Shown: positions 18,479 through 27,214 of the stretch, one piece after another | Numbering within the stretch: position 1 is the first letter of the stretch | Layout: each line of letters opens with the position of its first letter | Assembly (NCBI GenBank): GCA_003149065.1 | Contig: QGFZ01000003.1 | Location: 186,001-250,000 of the forward strand | DNA: 64,000 nucleotides | Direction: 5' to 3' | Source: Ruminococcaceae bacterium R-25 | GTDB lineage: Bacteria > Bacillota > Clostridia > Saccharofermentanales > Saccharofermentanaceae | Program-made: the position numbers and the translations under genes | The notes under the pieces: model-generated | Database searches by the model: none | The model's input: the letters and a program-made list of their open reading frames with translations, nothing else | Told to the model about the DNA's origin: nothing

Positions 18479-21343
18479 ATGAGAAACACAAAGATAATTC
18501 ATCAGGTGACTTTCAAGCACATGAAGATGAATGCCAAGCGCACGGTATTGTCTATCGTCGGAATCGCGCTTATGGTAATGCTCCTTACGTGCGTCTTCGT
18601 CGGCAAGGACACTGCGTTCCAGTATTTTGTTGATATCGCATCTGTGAAAAACGGTTCATACCATTATGCAGTCTATGACATCGATAGAGAAAAGCTTAAG
18701 CAGATCAAGGAGCTCAACGGAATAACAGAGATCGCGGTTACTGAGGATCTCAAGTATTCTGATTTCGAGATGAGCGCAAATCCCCAAAAGCCTTTCGTTA
18801 ATGTCAGAAGGTATGCTCCTTCTGCATTTGAATGGATGAATATAAAGCTTGTTGACGGCAGATTCCCTCAAAACGGAAATGAGATCGTGATAAGCGAGCA
18901 GGCTATAAAAGACGGTTCGACGGTAAAGATCGGCGATAAGATCAGCACCAGTACATTCAGACGTTTTTTCAGAAACAACAATACTTCCGGTGAGATGGGA
19001 ATTCAGTATCCTGTTTTCAAGATGCCGGCAGGTGAGACAGTGGAAGCTCCTTACAACATGTTCTATTTTGTTCCGGGCACAGAGTTCGGTGACGAGTTCT
19101 ATGAGCATGCCGAAGAGATCCATGAACCTACAGGTTTTTCACAGGAATTTACTGTCGTAGGAATCATTGAGGCTCCATCTTTCGAAGAGCCGATCTGTGC
19201 CTGGTATTCAGTGATCTCAATTGTTGATGCGGCAGCTCTTAAGAGCGACACATTTAACGCTCTTATCATGACTGACCCGAATAAGGCCGGCGATGGTTTT
19301 TTCATCAAGTTAAGAGATATAGTCGGAGAAAATAATCTTCAAATTAACGACTACGTTCTTGTTTTCTCAGGCAGTTCTTCTGAGGATGCTTTGAACTTCG
19401 TAGTCCGTGGTGCCCAGATATTCTTTGTGGTACTTATCGCATTGATCTCAGTAATGCTTATTTACAATGTTTTCGCACTCTCATATGACGAGAGAGCAAA
19501 GTACTTAGGCATGCTGTCTTCAGTCGGAGCAACAGGAAAGCAGAAGAGAAGTTCTGTATATTTTGAAGCATTAACGATGCTCATTCCGGCATTGCCTCTG
19601 GGCTTTGCATTAGGTCTCGGCATGGTTAAGATCGCTGCTCATTTCGCAGCCCCCATGGCAGAGAAATTATTCAGATTCGACGGTTCTGCTGCGATAACTA
19701 TGGAGCCCGTGCTTGCAGTAAAGCCCGCAACTGTGATCGTTGTTATTCTCCTCAGTGTCATTACGGTATTCATCTCTGCGCTGATCCCTGCACGTAAGAT
19801 CAGCAAGGTCGGCCCGATCGAGAGCATCAGAGGCAATAAGAAGTCCGGAAAGAAAAAGACTAAGGCAAAGGGAAATCCGGACAGGCTTATCGGCAAGTCT
19901 GCAACGGGCATGCTCTCGTCCAGATTCCTCAAAAATGATAAGAGCAAGTCTTTCGGAATCATCAGAGCAGTCGCGATCTTCTTCCTCGTAACTGTTGTCG
20001 TATATTTCGGAACTTCACTTGTTATCATGATGGCTGATTTCAAGCTGAAAGATAACAATATCCGTTTTAAGTACGGTGCTGACAGAGACTGGGTATTTCA
20101 GATTTATGACTTGCAAGATCTAATGACCCGTGAAGAAGTCAGAAGCATAATCGAAAATGCAGAAGGTACAAGCGACATTACCGTATGCAGATACGGAAGC
20201 TTTGAACTTGAGATCGATAATGATTCTTTAAGTGATGAATACTGGGATGCGTATTATAAGATCGCCAGCATGTTCTATAAGCCCGGAGAGCTCACGAAAG
20301 AAGACTTTTTGAAAGATGAGAAAAACGGCGACTATCACCAGAGACCTGTAGGCGTAATTGCTTTCGAAGATGAAGTGTTCAATAAGATGGCTAAGGAAGT
20401 AAATGCCTTATCTGCAGGAGAAGGTGAAATGCCGTGCATAGTGGTAACCAACCTGTCTATCTCTACAGATCAGTTCATGATGGGGAAAGCCAGAGACTAC
20501 AAGTACATTCAGGTCAACGATCCGTATAAAGTTCAAGATGGCGAGTATCTTCCTCTTTACTCAACATCACTTACAAGAGCAGACGCAGAGCGCTACAACG
20601 TTGATTGGGACGAAGTCCCGCATCCTGAAATAGATCTCGATGGTACGCCCGCAAATTTCAAAGTGATCAAGAAAGTAACCACAGATGAAATCAGCAATTA
20701 CCTGGACGGCTCAGGCGAGGTCATGCTTAATATCATCGTTCCCATGAGCGTTGCAGAATACATCGACAAGATCAATGTTAATGAGCTTGATACAGGGATA
20801 TTCTTTAACTGTGACAATAAGAACACCCTAAACATGCTCGCTTCTCTGTGCGATCAGTTGTATGAACAGGGCGGCAACGCAGGAGTACAACAGACCAACG
20901 GAACTAATGCTGAATTCAGGGAGATAATCGCTTACCTCATCAGGACTGTGCTTATAGTATTCACAGCGATCGCATCTGCAATCTGTCTCCTGAACGTATA
21001 CAGCTCGATATCAGGCCTCATGGTATCCAGAAGAAAGCATTTCGCAGTTTTGAAATCCATGGGTTCGACATTTAAGCAGCTCCTTGCTACTGAGATCAGA
21101 GAGAGCGCCGGAATGCTTTTGGCAGCAATACTAATTGCATTCCCCATCACAGGAATCATCTGCCATTACCTCTCGAAAATATTCATCAGCAGGTTCGGTT
21201 ATTTCACGATATCTTTCCCGTGGCTCCAGTCTGCAGGACTCATAGTATTCATCGTAGCGGCAGTTCTCCTTATGACGTTTATTTGCGTAAGACGCGAGAA
21301 CAAAATTGATATAATAGAGGAGATCAAACGAGAGAGTATCTGA
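18479..21343 (+). CDS. FtsX-family ABC transporter permease
   Basis: A 954-residue permease with two FtsX domains. One membrane helix lies near residues 22-42, followed by a large extracytoplasmic domain, then a three-helix block near 310-440 ending in ALIPARKISKVGPIESIRG. The second half repeats this layout: a helix near 500-520, a second extracytoplasmic domain, then helices near 820-945 ending VRRENKIDIIEEI. No substrate-specific motif is visible. It is larger than BceB-type permeases (about 640) and closer in size to two-module MacB/FtsX-like permeases. Its stop overlaps the response-regulator start by one base. Confidence 0.9.
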   Translation: MRNTKIIHQVTFKHMKMNAKRTVLSIVGIALMVMLLTCVFVGKDTAFQYFVDIASVKNGSYHYAVYDIDREKLKQIKELNGITEIAVTEDLKYSDFEMSANPQKPFVNVRRYAPSAFEWMNIKLVDGRFPQNGNEIVISEQAIKDGSTVKIGDKISTSTFRRFFRNNNTSGEMGIQYPVFKMPAGETVEAPYNMFYFVPGTEFGDEFYEHAEEIHEPTGFSQEFTVVGIIEAPSFEEPICAWYSVISIVDAAALKSDTFNALIMTDPNKAGDGFFIKLRDIVGENNLQINDYVLVFSGSSSEDALNFVVRGAQIFFVVLIALISVMLIYNVFALSYDERAKYLGMLSSVGATGKQKRSSVYFEALTMLIPALPLGFALGLGMVKIAAHFAAPMAEKLFRFDGSAAITMEPVLAVKPATVIVVILLSVITVFISALIPARKISKVGPIESIRGNKKSGKKKTKAKGNPDRLIGKSATGMLSSRFLKNDKSKSFGIIRAVAIFFLVTVVVYFGTSLVIMMADFKLKDNNIRFKYGADRDWVFQIYDLQDLMTREEVRSIIENAEGTSDITVCRYGSFELEIDNDSLSDEYWDAYYKIASMFYKPGELTKEDFLKDEKNGDYHQRPVGVIAFEDEVFNKMAKEVNALSAGEGEMPCIVVTNLSISTDQFMMGKARDYKYIQVNDPYKVQDGEYLPLYSTSLTRADAERYNVDWDEVPHPEIDLDGTPANFKVIKKVTTDEISNYLDGSGEVMLNIIVPMSVAEYIDKINVNELDTGIFFNCDNKNTLNMLASLCDQLYEQGGNAGVQQTNGTNAEFREIIAYLIRTVLIVFTAIASAICLLNVYSSISGLMVSRRKHFAVLKSMGSTFKQLLATEIRESAGMLLAAILIAFPITGIICHYLSKIFISRFGYFTISFPWLQSAGLIVFIVAAVLLMTFICVRRENKIDIIEEIKRESI

Positions 21344-22020
21344 TGATGGTATTAGTAGTTGAAGATGACAAAATAATCGCAGAAGGATTGAAGCTTGCTT
21401 TAACAGGCGAGGGTATGGAAGTTACCCTCGCTTCTTCTGTTGCCGAAGCCTTTGCAGCTTTGGATAGTGAGGATACCGGTAAAAAGATAGATTTCTGTCT
21501 ATTGGACATGACTCTTCCTGACGGCAACGGCATGGAGATCTGCACCAAGGTCCGTGAGACATCCGAAATGCCAATTATCTTCTTAACCGCGATGGACGAT
21601 GAGATCCATACAGTCCTGGCTTTCGACAAGGGCGCGGACGATTATATCTCCAAGCCGTTCCATATCAAGGAACTTATTGCCAGAATGAAGCGCCTCATCA
21701 AGCGCACCAAGTCATCAGCAAATACTGTCTGCGTTATCGGCGATAATTCAGTTGATATCACGAATGCGAAAATGTATAGAGGCGGTGAAGAGGTTCCTCT
21801 TACTGCAATGGAATATAAGCTTCTGCTGGTATTTATCAACCACGCGGGCGAGGTTTTGGACCGCGACCAGATACTCAACATCCTCTGGGATGACGTCGGA
21901 AGCTTTGTCAACGACAACACGCTGACTGTTTATATCAAGCGCCTGAGGAGCAAACTCGGTGACGATGACGGGAAGTTCATCGAGACATTGAGAGGACAGG
22001 GGTACAGACTTAATCTATGA
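21343..22020 (+). CDS. OmpR-family response regulator
   Basis: A 225-residue two-component regulator. The receiver domain has the acidic pair ED(7-9), phospho-acceptor Asp55 in CLLDMTLPDG, and the conserved Lys in YISKPF. The C-terminal winged helix (about 125-225) contains LTAMEYKLLLVFINHAGEVLDRDQI-type sequence and ends RGQGYRL. It overlaps the permease by one base and the kinase by four, so it very likely controls this ABC transporter operon. The 17651 palindrome is a candidate binding site. Confidence 0.94.
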   Translation: MMVLVVEDDKIIAEGLKLALTGEGMEVTLASSVAEAFAALDSEDTGKKIDFCLLDMTLPDGNGMEICTKVRETSEMPIIFLTAMDDEIHTVLAFDKGADDYISKPFHIKELIARMKRLIKRTKSSANTVCVIGDNSVDITNAKMYRGGEEVPLTAMEYKLLLVFINHAGEVLDRDQILNILWDDVGSFVNDNTLTVYIKRLRSKLGDDDGKFIETLRGQGYRLNL

Positions 22021-22946
22021 ACCCTTACCTGATCGCAATCTGTGTTCTTGGTCTTATCGTGGCTGCGCTCGTGGTCTACATTGTCGTGGATAAGATACGC
22101 CGCAAAAAAGAGCTCGATGAGCTGATCGAATTCCTAACAAAAGTACAGGACAGGGACACTTTCCCGGAACTTGGGCTTGAAGCTGAAGGCCGCATGCTTA
22201 TCTTGAGAAGCGAGATCTACAAGCTCGCTTCAACTCTACAGGAGCAGTACACAGGCGAGGTCAAAAAGAATACCTACATGGCTGAAATGCTCTCCAATAT
22301 CTCCCATCAGATAAAGACACCGCTTACGGCGATCAACCTCATGACCGATGCCTTAAAGAATGGCAATCTCGATGAGGCACAGCGCCGCCGCTGCATTGCA
22401 AACATCACAGAACAGACTGACCACATCACATGGCTCGTAAGGTCACTTTTGACACTTGCCGAGATCGATGCGGGCGTTCTCGTTCTTAAGAAAGAATCCG
22501 TTCCGGTTAAAGAGATAATCGATGGTATAGTTTCAGGCATAGCCATAGAAGCTGACATCAAGGATGTTGCTATCGAAGTAAATGTGCCTGCTGAAAATAC
22601 CATTAATTGCGACAAGCGCTGGATGTCCGAAGCCTTTTCGAACATCATAAAGAACTCGCTTCAGCACACTGAGGCGGGCGGTGCGATTAAGATCTCATCT
22701 GAAGAAACCAATCTGTCCGTTAATATCCGCATAGAAGACAACGGCTGCGGCATTTCCAAAAAGGATCTGCCCAATATTTTCGAGCGCTTTTACCACGGTG
22801 AGAAGTCCGATCCCAACAGCAACGGCATCGGCTTGTCGCTTGCAAAGCAGATAATAAACTCCCAGAACGGCACGATCTCCTGCGAGAGCGAAGAGGGAAA
22901 AGGCACTATTTTCGAGATAAAAATATATAAATCTGCAACTGTGTAA
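22017..22946 (+). CDS. Sensor histidine kinase with a minimal membrane anchor
   Basis: A 309-residue kinase. Only one membrane helix (about residues 4-24) is predicted, with almost no extracellular part, so ligand sensing probably happens through the ABC permease. The DHp box contains His97 in LSNISHQIKTPLTA. The ATPase domain has the N box (EAFSNIIKNSLQH), G1 (IEDNGCGI), F box (FERFYHG) and G2 (GIGLSLAK). Such kinases in Bce-type modules depend on the transporter for signal detection; that is a family-based inference. Confidence 0.92.
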   Translation: MNPYLIAICVLGLIVAALVVYIVVDKIRRKKELDELIEFLTKVQDRDTFPELGLEAEGRMLILRSEIYKLASTLQEQYTGEVKKNTYMAEMLSNISHQIKTPLTAINLMTDALKNGNLDEAQRRRCIANITEQTDHITWLVRSLLTLAEIDAGVLVLKKESVPVKEIIDGIVSGIAIEADIKDVAIEVNVPAENTINCDKRWMSEAFSNIIKNSLQHTEAGGAIKISSEETNLSVNIRIEDNGCGISKKDLPNIFERFYHGEKSDPNSNGIGLSLAKQIINSQNGTISCESEEGKGTIFEIKIYKSATV

Positions 22947-22993
22947 AAAACCTTGTATAATAGTGTCCGAATCACCAAAAGCGGAGGATCGTA

Positions 22994-23926
22994 ATGATCT
23001 ACAACAATATCCTTGAGGCAATCGGAAACACGCCTCTTATTAAGCTGAATCACATAGTACCCGAAGGCGCAGCTGACGTTTTCGTTAAGAACGAAGGCTT
23101 GGACGTCGGAGGTTCCATTAAGACGCGCACGGCTCTCAACATGATCGAGCGCGCTGAAAAAGAAGGCAAACTCAACAAAGACAGCATCATCGTAGAGCCT
23201 ACGAGCGGCAACCAGGGAATAGGACTTGCCCTTATTGGCGCAGTAAAAGGCTACCGCACGATAATCGTAATGCCCGATTCCGTAAGCCACGAGAGATCAA
23301 TGCTCGTTAAGCACTACGGCGCTGAGGTCGTACTCATTCACGACGACGGCGACATCGGCAAGGCAATCGAAGAGTGCAGACTCAAGGCTGAAGAGATCGC
23401 AGCATCCGATCCGCACGTATTTATCCCCCAGCAGTTTGAGAACCCTGCAAATACAGAAGCTCAGTACGCATATACAGCCAAGGAGATCCTTGAAGCAATG
23501 GAAGGCCGTCAGATCGACGGTTTCTGCTCAGGCATCGGTACAGGCGGCACTATTACAGGCATTGGCCATGCTTTGAAGGAAGTAAATCCTTCTACAGTTA
23601 TCTGGGCAGCAGAGCCTGAGAACGCGGCTATCCTGTCCGGCGGCTCCATCGGCACCCACGTTCAGATGGGTATTGGCGACGGCCTTATCCCCGGCATTCT
23701 GGATACTAAAGTTTACGATGATATCTGCATCATCACAGACGAAGAGGCCATCAACACATCACGTGAACTCACACGCAAAGAGGGCATGATGTGCGGTATC
23801 TCTTCAGGTACTAACGTCGCATGCGCTATCAAGCTCGCGATAAAACTGGGTGCAGGCAAGACCGTAGTTACCGTTCTGCCTGACACGGCTGAGAGATATT
23901 TCTCAACGCCTCTTTTCGAGGAATAA
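22994..23926 (+). CDS. cysK: Cysteine synthase / O-acetylserine sulfhydrylase family
   Basis: A 310-residue PLP enzyme that makes cysteine from O-acetylserine and sulfide. PLP Lys lies in GGSIKTRTA (usually SVKDRIA), the substrate-binding loop is EPTSGNQGIGLA, and the phosphate-binding loop is GIGTGGTITGIG. The changed residues after the PLP lysine leave open a related beta-replacement activity. Good ribosome site (GGAGG). A TATAAT lies at about 22955-22960. Confidence 0.9.
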   Translation: MIYNNILEAIGNTPLIKLNHIVPEGAADVFVKNEGLDVGGSIKTRTALNMIERAEKEGKLNKDSIIVEPTSGNQGIGLALIGAVKGYRTIIVMPDSVSHERSMLVKHYGAEVVLIHDDGDIGKAIEECRLKAEEIAASDPHVFIPQQFENPANTEAQYAYTAKEILEAMEGRQIDGFCSGIGTGGTITGIGHALKEVNPSTVIWAAEPENAAILSGGSIGTHVQMGIGDGLIPGILDTKVYDDICIITDEEAINTSRELTRKEGMMCGISSGTNVACAIKLAIKLGAGKTVVTVLPDTAERYFSTPLFEE

Positions 23927-23927
23927 T

Positions 23928-24488
23928 ATGGATATCAACGTAAAATGCCCTTATTGTAACCAGATCACAGGCTATGATAATTCCAGGCCTTTTGCGTTTT
24001 GCATGTTATGCGGCAAGCAGATAAGCATCACGCCTCCTGCCGCGAATAATCAGGTTGCACCTGTAAACAGCCAGACACCTGTGAATAATCCGGGTGTTTC
24101 ACCTGTAAATTATCAGGCACCCGTAAATAGTCCGGCACCCGCGCCGATGGTTGCACCCGTTTTCAACCCGCCGCCGGTTCAGGCCGCTCCCGGAGCCAAT
24201 CTGATAATCTCGTATTATTCAGAGCATCCGCGCGTTTTCCTCATTTCGACTATCCTTGCCACGGGCGCTAGCTACCAGTATTCGCACGGTCAGTCCATGG
24301 CATTTAATCTGATGCCGGGTCTCCATCCCATCGATTTCAAGATCGGCAAGAGGACTTACAGAAGAGAGATACTCATAAATCCTAACCAGGAACCTGTAAG
24401 AGTAGTTGCTTCCTGGGGCAGAGGCACTGCCAGGATAAGCATTTTAAATCCGTCCCAGCCGGGAAATGCTCCAATAATGTACGTTTGA
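23928..24488 (+). CDS. Zinc-ribbon protein with Pro/Val/Asn repeats and a beta-rich tail
   Basis: A 186-residue protein of unknown function. Residues 7-30 contain CPYC...CMLC, a zinc-ribbon. A low-complexity linker of imperfect APVNSQTPVNN-like units follows (about 38-90). The C-terminal 90 residues are beta-rich and end in a region resembling short carbohydrate- or peptide-binding beta domains, but I cannot name it. It begins two bases after cysK and shares its transcript. A terminator follows. Confidence 0.7.
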   Translation: MDINVKCPYCNQITGYDNSRPFAFCMLCGKQISITPPAANNQVAPVNSQTPVNNPGVSPVNYQAPVNSPAPAPMVAPVFNPPPVQAAPGANLIISYYSEHPRVFLISTILATGASYQYSHGQSMAFNLMPGLHPIDFKIGKRTYRREILINPNQEPVRVVASWGRGTARISILNPSQPGNAPIMYV

Positions 24489-24492
24489 TCAA

Positions 24493-24515
24493 ACGCACCT
24501 CCGGGTGCGTTTTTT
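24493..24515 (+). terminator. Intrinsic terminator of the cysK transcript
   Basis: ACGCACC / GGTGCGT stem with TCCG tetraloop, followed by TTTTT. Confidence 0.85.
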
Positions 24516-24531
24516 ATGTGGTGGTGTATTT

Positions 24532-24624
24532 GGTTGTCTATTTCGGGCAAAACAGACAACCATTTAGACGACTTTTGGCAAAAATCGTCTTTTTGGTTGC
24601 CTCTTACAGGTCGAACACATGACC
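24532..24624. repeat. Cluster of inverted repeats upstream of the XRE gene
   Basis: Three inverted repeats lie in a row: GGTTGTCT / AGACAACC (24532-24561), near-perfect AGACGACTTTTGGCAAAAATCGTCT (24566-24590), and GGTC / GACC (24609-24624). In addition, TGGTTGTCTATTT (24531-24543) is matched in reverse by CCAAATAGACGACCA near 24623-24637. The spacing suggests a regulatory platform or a small structured RNA; no known family is recognised. Confidence 0.5.
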
Positions 24625-24692
24625 AAATAGACGACCATGGAGCGAGCCACTAAATTTTGCCACACTTCCAAATTTGAAAATTCACACAAAAG

Positions 24693-24706
24693 GTGTAAAA
24701 ATACAC
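24693..24706. promoter_or_regulatory. Operator-like palindrome overlapping the XRE promoter
   Basis: Perfect GTGTA-AAAA-TACAC, overlapped by ACAC-N5-GTGT just upstream. TTGAAA (24674-24679) with TAAAAA about 16 bases later is a likely promoter, so a protein bound here would block it. Autoregulation by the XRE protein 40 bases downstream is the simplest reading. Confidence 0.5.
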
Positions 24707-24747
24707 TAAACAGGAACGATAATAACGCGCCAGGAGAAAGGCACCCT

Positions 24748-25197
24748 ATGAAACGCGAAGAGTTCATTAAGGCAGCAAGCAGCAAGCTTAAGCTCATCAG
24801 AACTGAGTATGGAATTACCCAGGAGACGATGAGTGACATGCTCGGCGTTTCGAAAAAGACTCTTGTTGAGACCGAGAAGGGCAGACGTGATCTTTCCTGG
24901 ACGGAAGTAATTGCCCTGGTGACGGTTTTCGAGAAGAGCGAGGTGCTCCAGGGAATAACCGGCGGCGATACCGGTGACATCATCCACGCACTGGCCTTTG
25001 AAGACCGGCACATACAATATCCCTCAACAATGGGCGGAAAAGTATGGTGGCGCGTGATCGATGAGAAAGACGGATATAAACTCCAGCAAAACTACGTAAC
25101 AGGACATTACAGGCTCCTTGATAAGGATGACTGCAGGCTGATCTCTTCGTTCAACAGGAACGAAGTCGAAGAATACAGGGATTCTCTAGGGAGGTAA
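24748..25197 (+). CDS. XRE-family transcriptional regulator
   Basis: A 149-residue protein. The start is the ATG at 24748 after AGGAGAAAGG; the longer frame from 24637 has no ribosome site and crosses the promoter. The N-terminal half is an XRE helix-turn-helix (ITQETMSDMLGVSKKTLVETE). The C-terminal half (about 85-149), with GGKVWWRVIDEKDGY and HYRLLDKDDCRLISSF, is a small sensor-like domain I cannot name. It heads a compact cassette of three tiny membrane proteins and a phosphate-binding-protein-like gene, which it probably regulates. Confidence 0.82.
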   Translation: MKREEFIKAASSKLKLIRTEYGITQETMSDMLGVSKKTLVETEKGRRDLSWTEVIALVTVFEKSEVLQGITGGDTGDIIHALAFEDRHIQYPSTMGGKVWWRVIDEKDGYKLQQNYVTGHYRLLDKDDCRLISSFNRNEVEEYRDSLGR

Positions 25198-25199
25198 TT

Positions 25200-25427
25200 A
25201 TGGAATACTTGCTCTTGGTGATAGGTATAGTCATGTTTGCCGCACCGCCGGTTTTCTTTGTTGTCTGCCTGGTCAATGCGATAATTCACGCAAGAAAATA
25301 TAAGAAAGGTAAGGAGAACAAGACAGCAGCTATGACGTACGGCATTATCTCAGGCTGTGCATTCTCCTACCTCGTTGTTGAAGCATTATTGATAATCTGG
25401 TTCGCCGAAGGTATTGCGCACATGTAA
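25200..25427 (+). CDS. Small two-helix membrane protein (copy 1)
   Basis: A 75-residue protein with two membrane helices (about 4-26 and 48-70) separated by a basic loop, ending AEGIAHM. It resembles the next gene, which has the same layout and ends ASAVAHM, so the two look like a tandem duplication. GGGAGG precedes the ATG within the xre stop region. Function unknown. Confidence 0.7.
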   Translation: MEYLLLVIGIVMFAAPPVFFVVCLVNAIIHARKYKKGKENKTAAMTYGIISGCAFSYLVVEALLIIWFAEGIAHM

Positions 25428-25466
25428 GGCCTTGCGGCAGAAAATGAATAATATGGAGGAGTAAAA

Positions 25467-25736
25467 ATGGAAATCTTATCAGCACTAACGATGGCAGTGA
25501 ACACTTGGGAGAGGATAGCAAACTCCCTTATGTCCTTTGCAATTTTCGGAACCATACCGATTGCCTTTATCGTTTTTCTGATCCTGTTCATTAAAGCGGT
25601 CTGGGATGTGAAGAAAAAGGGTGCCGGGAAGACAAAAGCCGTAGTATTTGGCTGCATTTCAGGATATTTCCTGCTCGGTGTCATTGCCGAGGTAGCTTTT
25701 ATGCTGCTTCTTGCGTCTGCAGTTGCACACATGTGA
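25467..25736 (+). CDS. Small two-helix membrane protein (copy 2)
   Basis: An 89-residue relative of the preceding gene. Helices lie at about 22-46 and 61-86, with the loop VKKKGAGKTKAVVFGCISGY matching KKGKENKTAAMTYGIISGC of copy 1. A GGAGG ribosome site lies 8 bases upstream of the ATG. Function unknown. Confidence 0.7.
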   Translation: MEILSALTMAVNTWERIANSLMSFAIFGTIPIAFIVFLILFIKAVWDVKKKGAGKTKAVVFGCISGYFLLGVIAEVAFMLLLASAVAHM

Positions 25737-25746
25737 GGCACTGATT

Positions 25747-25884
25747 ATGAAAGACAAGACATTTATCACGATACTCGCAATTGTAATGGTCATCGGAATC
25801 GGCGTAACGGTCGGTCTCATGATCCACGGATACCAGCTCTGGCAGCAGATATCCATCGTAGAAATGATCGCAAATTGGGGTTAA
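25747..25884 (+). CDS. 45-residue single-helix membrane peptide
   Basis: Short open frame from ATG 25747 to TAA 25884: MKDKTFITILAIVMVIGIG and onward, one membrane helix, then a short tail rich in Ile and Trp (YQLWQQISIVEMIANWG). It is packed 10 bases after copy 2 and 3 bases before the binding-protein gene, which supports it as real. Its start codon has no strong ribosome site (GGCACTGATT), so it may depend on translational coupling. Confidence 0.55.
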   Translation: MKDKTFITILAIVMVIGIGVTVGLMIHGYQLWQQISIVEMIANWG

Positions 25885-25887
25885 AAC

Positions 25888-26850
25888 ATGGATAAGAAGA
25901 AATTAGGAAAGCAATTAGCTGTAATTGCACTGGTCATCGCGCTTTTCGCGGGATTGGACACAGGGATCTACCAGTTATTTATTAAGAGAGTCATAAGCCA
26001 TCACTCGCCCGGCATGCAGAAGATGAGCGTTGAGGTCGGAAATTACGTGCCTTTCACAGGGTCCGAAAATGTTTACTCCGTAAAAGATGCTCCTAAGCTC
26101 AAAGGCGACATCCCGGTAATCGACGGCGCGGCTGCACTACTTCCGGTCTATGCTGGATTTGTTGAGAGCATCTATCCTGAGAGCTCGGTCAAGTTTAACG
26201 GCGAGGACTACGATGCTTCAAGCGCAATGCATTATACGAATACCAGAGGCGCATACAAGGACATCGTCGACGGCAAAGCTGACATAATCATATGCGCGCA
26301 GCCTTCTGACGAGCAGCTCGCATATGCTAAGGAAAACGGTGTCGAACTGGAGATGGTTCCGATCGGCTCTGACGCATTCGTATTTATCGTAAATAACAAT
26401 AATCCTGTATCCGACATCACGATTCAGCAGATCCAGGGAATCTACTCAGGCGAGATCACGAACTGGAGTGAACTGGGCGGCAAGAACCAGCCTATCGCAG
26501 CAATGAGAAGAAATAAGAACAGCGGCTCGCAGACCGCTCTCGAAAAGATAATGGGCGACATTCCGATCAAGCCTGACTACACGGCGCTTTTCGGAAGTCC
26601 GATCGGATTCTCGTTCAGATATTACGTAACAGGAATGTTAGGCGAGGGCGGAGTTAAGATCCTTACGATCAACGGGATCGCTCCGACGGCTGAGACTATC
26701 GCCGACGGTTCATATCCTATCGCAGGCAACATCTATGCTGTCTACAGAAAAGGTGAGACAAACGAAAACGTCTATAAGGCGATCGAGTTCATGAAATCAT
26801 CTGAAGGACAGAAGATAGTAGAACAGAGCGGATACATTCCTCTCAGTTGA
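25888..26850 (+). CDS. PstS-like periplasmic binding protein, membrane-anchored
   Basis: A 320-residue protein. Residues 9-30 form an N-terminal membrane anchor without a lipobox Cys. The rest is a PstS-type binding domain: DGAAALLPVYAGFVE (usually DGSSTV.P), then ADIIICAQPSDEQ, FVFIVNNNNPVSDIT, IQGIYSGEITNWSELGG and the SGSQTALEKIM phosphate-loop region. No pstC, pstA or pstB is nearby, so this is not an ordinary Pst transporter. In this context it may sense phosphate or another anion, or act as an accessory surface protein. A bidirectional terminator follows. Confidence 0.83.
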   Translation: MDKKKLGKQLAVIALVIALFAGLDTGIYQLFIKRVISHHSPGMQKMSVEVGNYVPFTGSENVYSVKDAPKLKGDIPVIDGAAALLPVYAGFVESIYPESSVKFNGEDYDASSAMHYTNTRGAYKDIVDGKADIIICAQPSDEQLAYAKENGVELEMVPIGSDAFVFIVNNNNPVSDITIQQIQGIYSGEITNWSELGGKNQPIAAMRRNKNSGSQTALEKIMGDIPIKPDYTALFGSPIGFSFRYYVTGMLGEGGVKILTINGIAPTAETIADGSYPIAGNIYAVYRKGETNENVYKAIEFMKSSEGQKIVEQSGYIPLS

Positions 26851-26877
26851 TAAAAAGGAATAGCGGGAAAAGAAAAA

Positions 26878-26902
26878 GGCGTCCGGTTTCCCGGACGCCT
26901 TT
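26878..26902. terminator. Bidirectional terminator
   Basis: GGCGTCCGG / CCGGACGCC stem with TTTC loop, A-run upstream and T-run downstream, between convergent genes. Confidence 0.85.
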
Positions 26903-26923
26903 AAGTTTGCCTGTGGCAAATGA

Positions 26924-27214
26924 TTACATGTTATTTGCAACGCCAGCAGCTGCTGCAACAGCAACAAGGATAATCATGATGATGCCGAGGATGATTGAAA
27001 GGATAAGACCGATGATAGATGTGATCTTACCAACCTTTGTGAATGTGTTCTGAACGCCTTCCTTCTTGCACTGACCGCCAAGAACGAGGCTGACGATTGC
27101 AGGAATAAGACCTAAACCATAGCATTCACTTAAAACGATAGAAGCAATACCGCATGCCATGCAAGCGATTGACTTACCCTTAGACTGACCCTGTACAGGT
27201 GTGTTTTCTGCCAT
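26924..27214 (-). CDS. DUF4190-like small membrane protein
   Basis: A 96-residue protein from the ATG at 27212-27214 after GGAGGG; upstream in-frame codons lack a ribosome site. It has two membrane helices (about 16-42 and 60-90), with Gly and Ile rich sequence and a short KKEG linker. This is the general pattern of DUF4190 proteins, whose function is unknown. A similar protein is encoded divergently at 27474. Confidence 0.7.
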   Translation of the reverse strand: MAENTPVQGQSKGKSIACMACGIASIVLSECYGLGLIPAIVSLVLGGQCKKEGVQNTFTKVGKITSIIGLILSIILGIIMIILVAVAAAAGVANNM

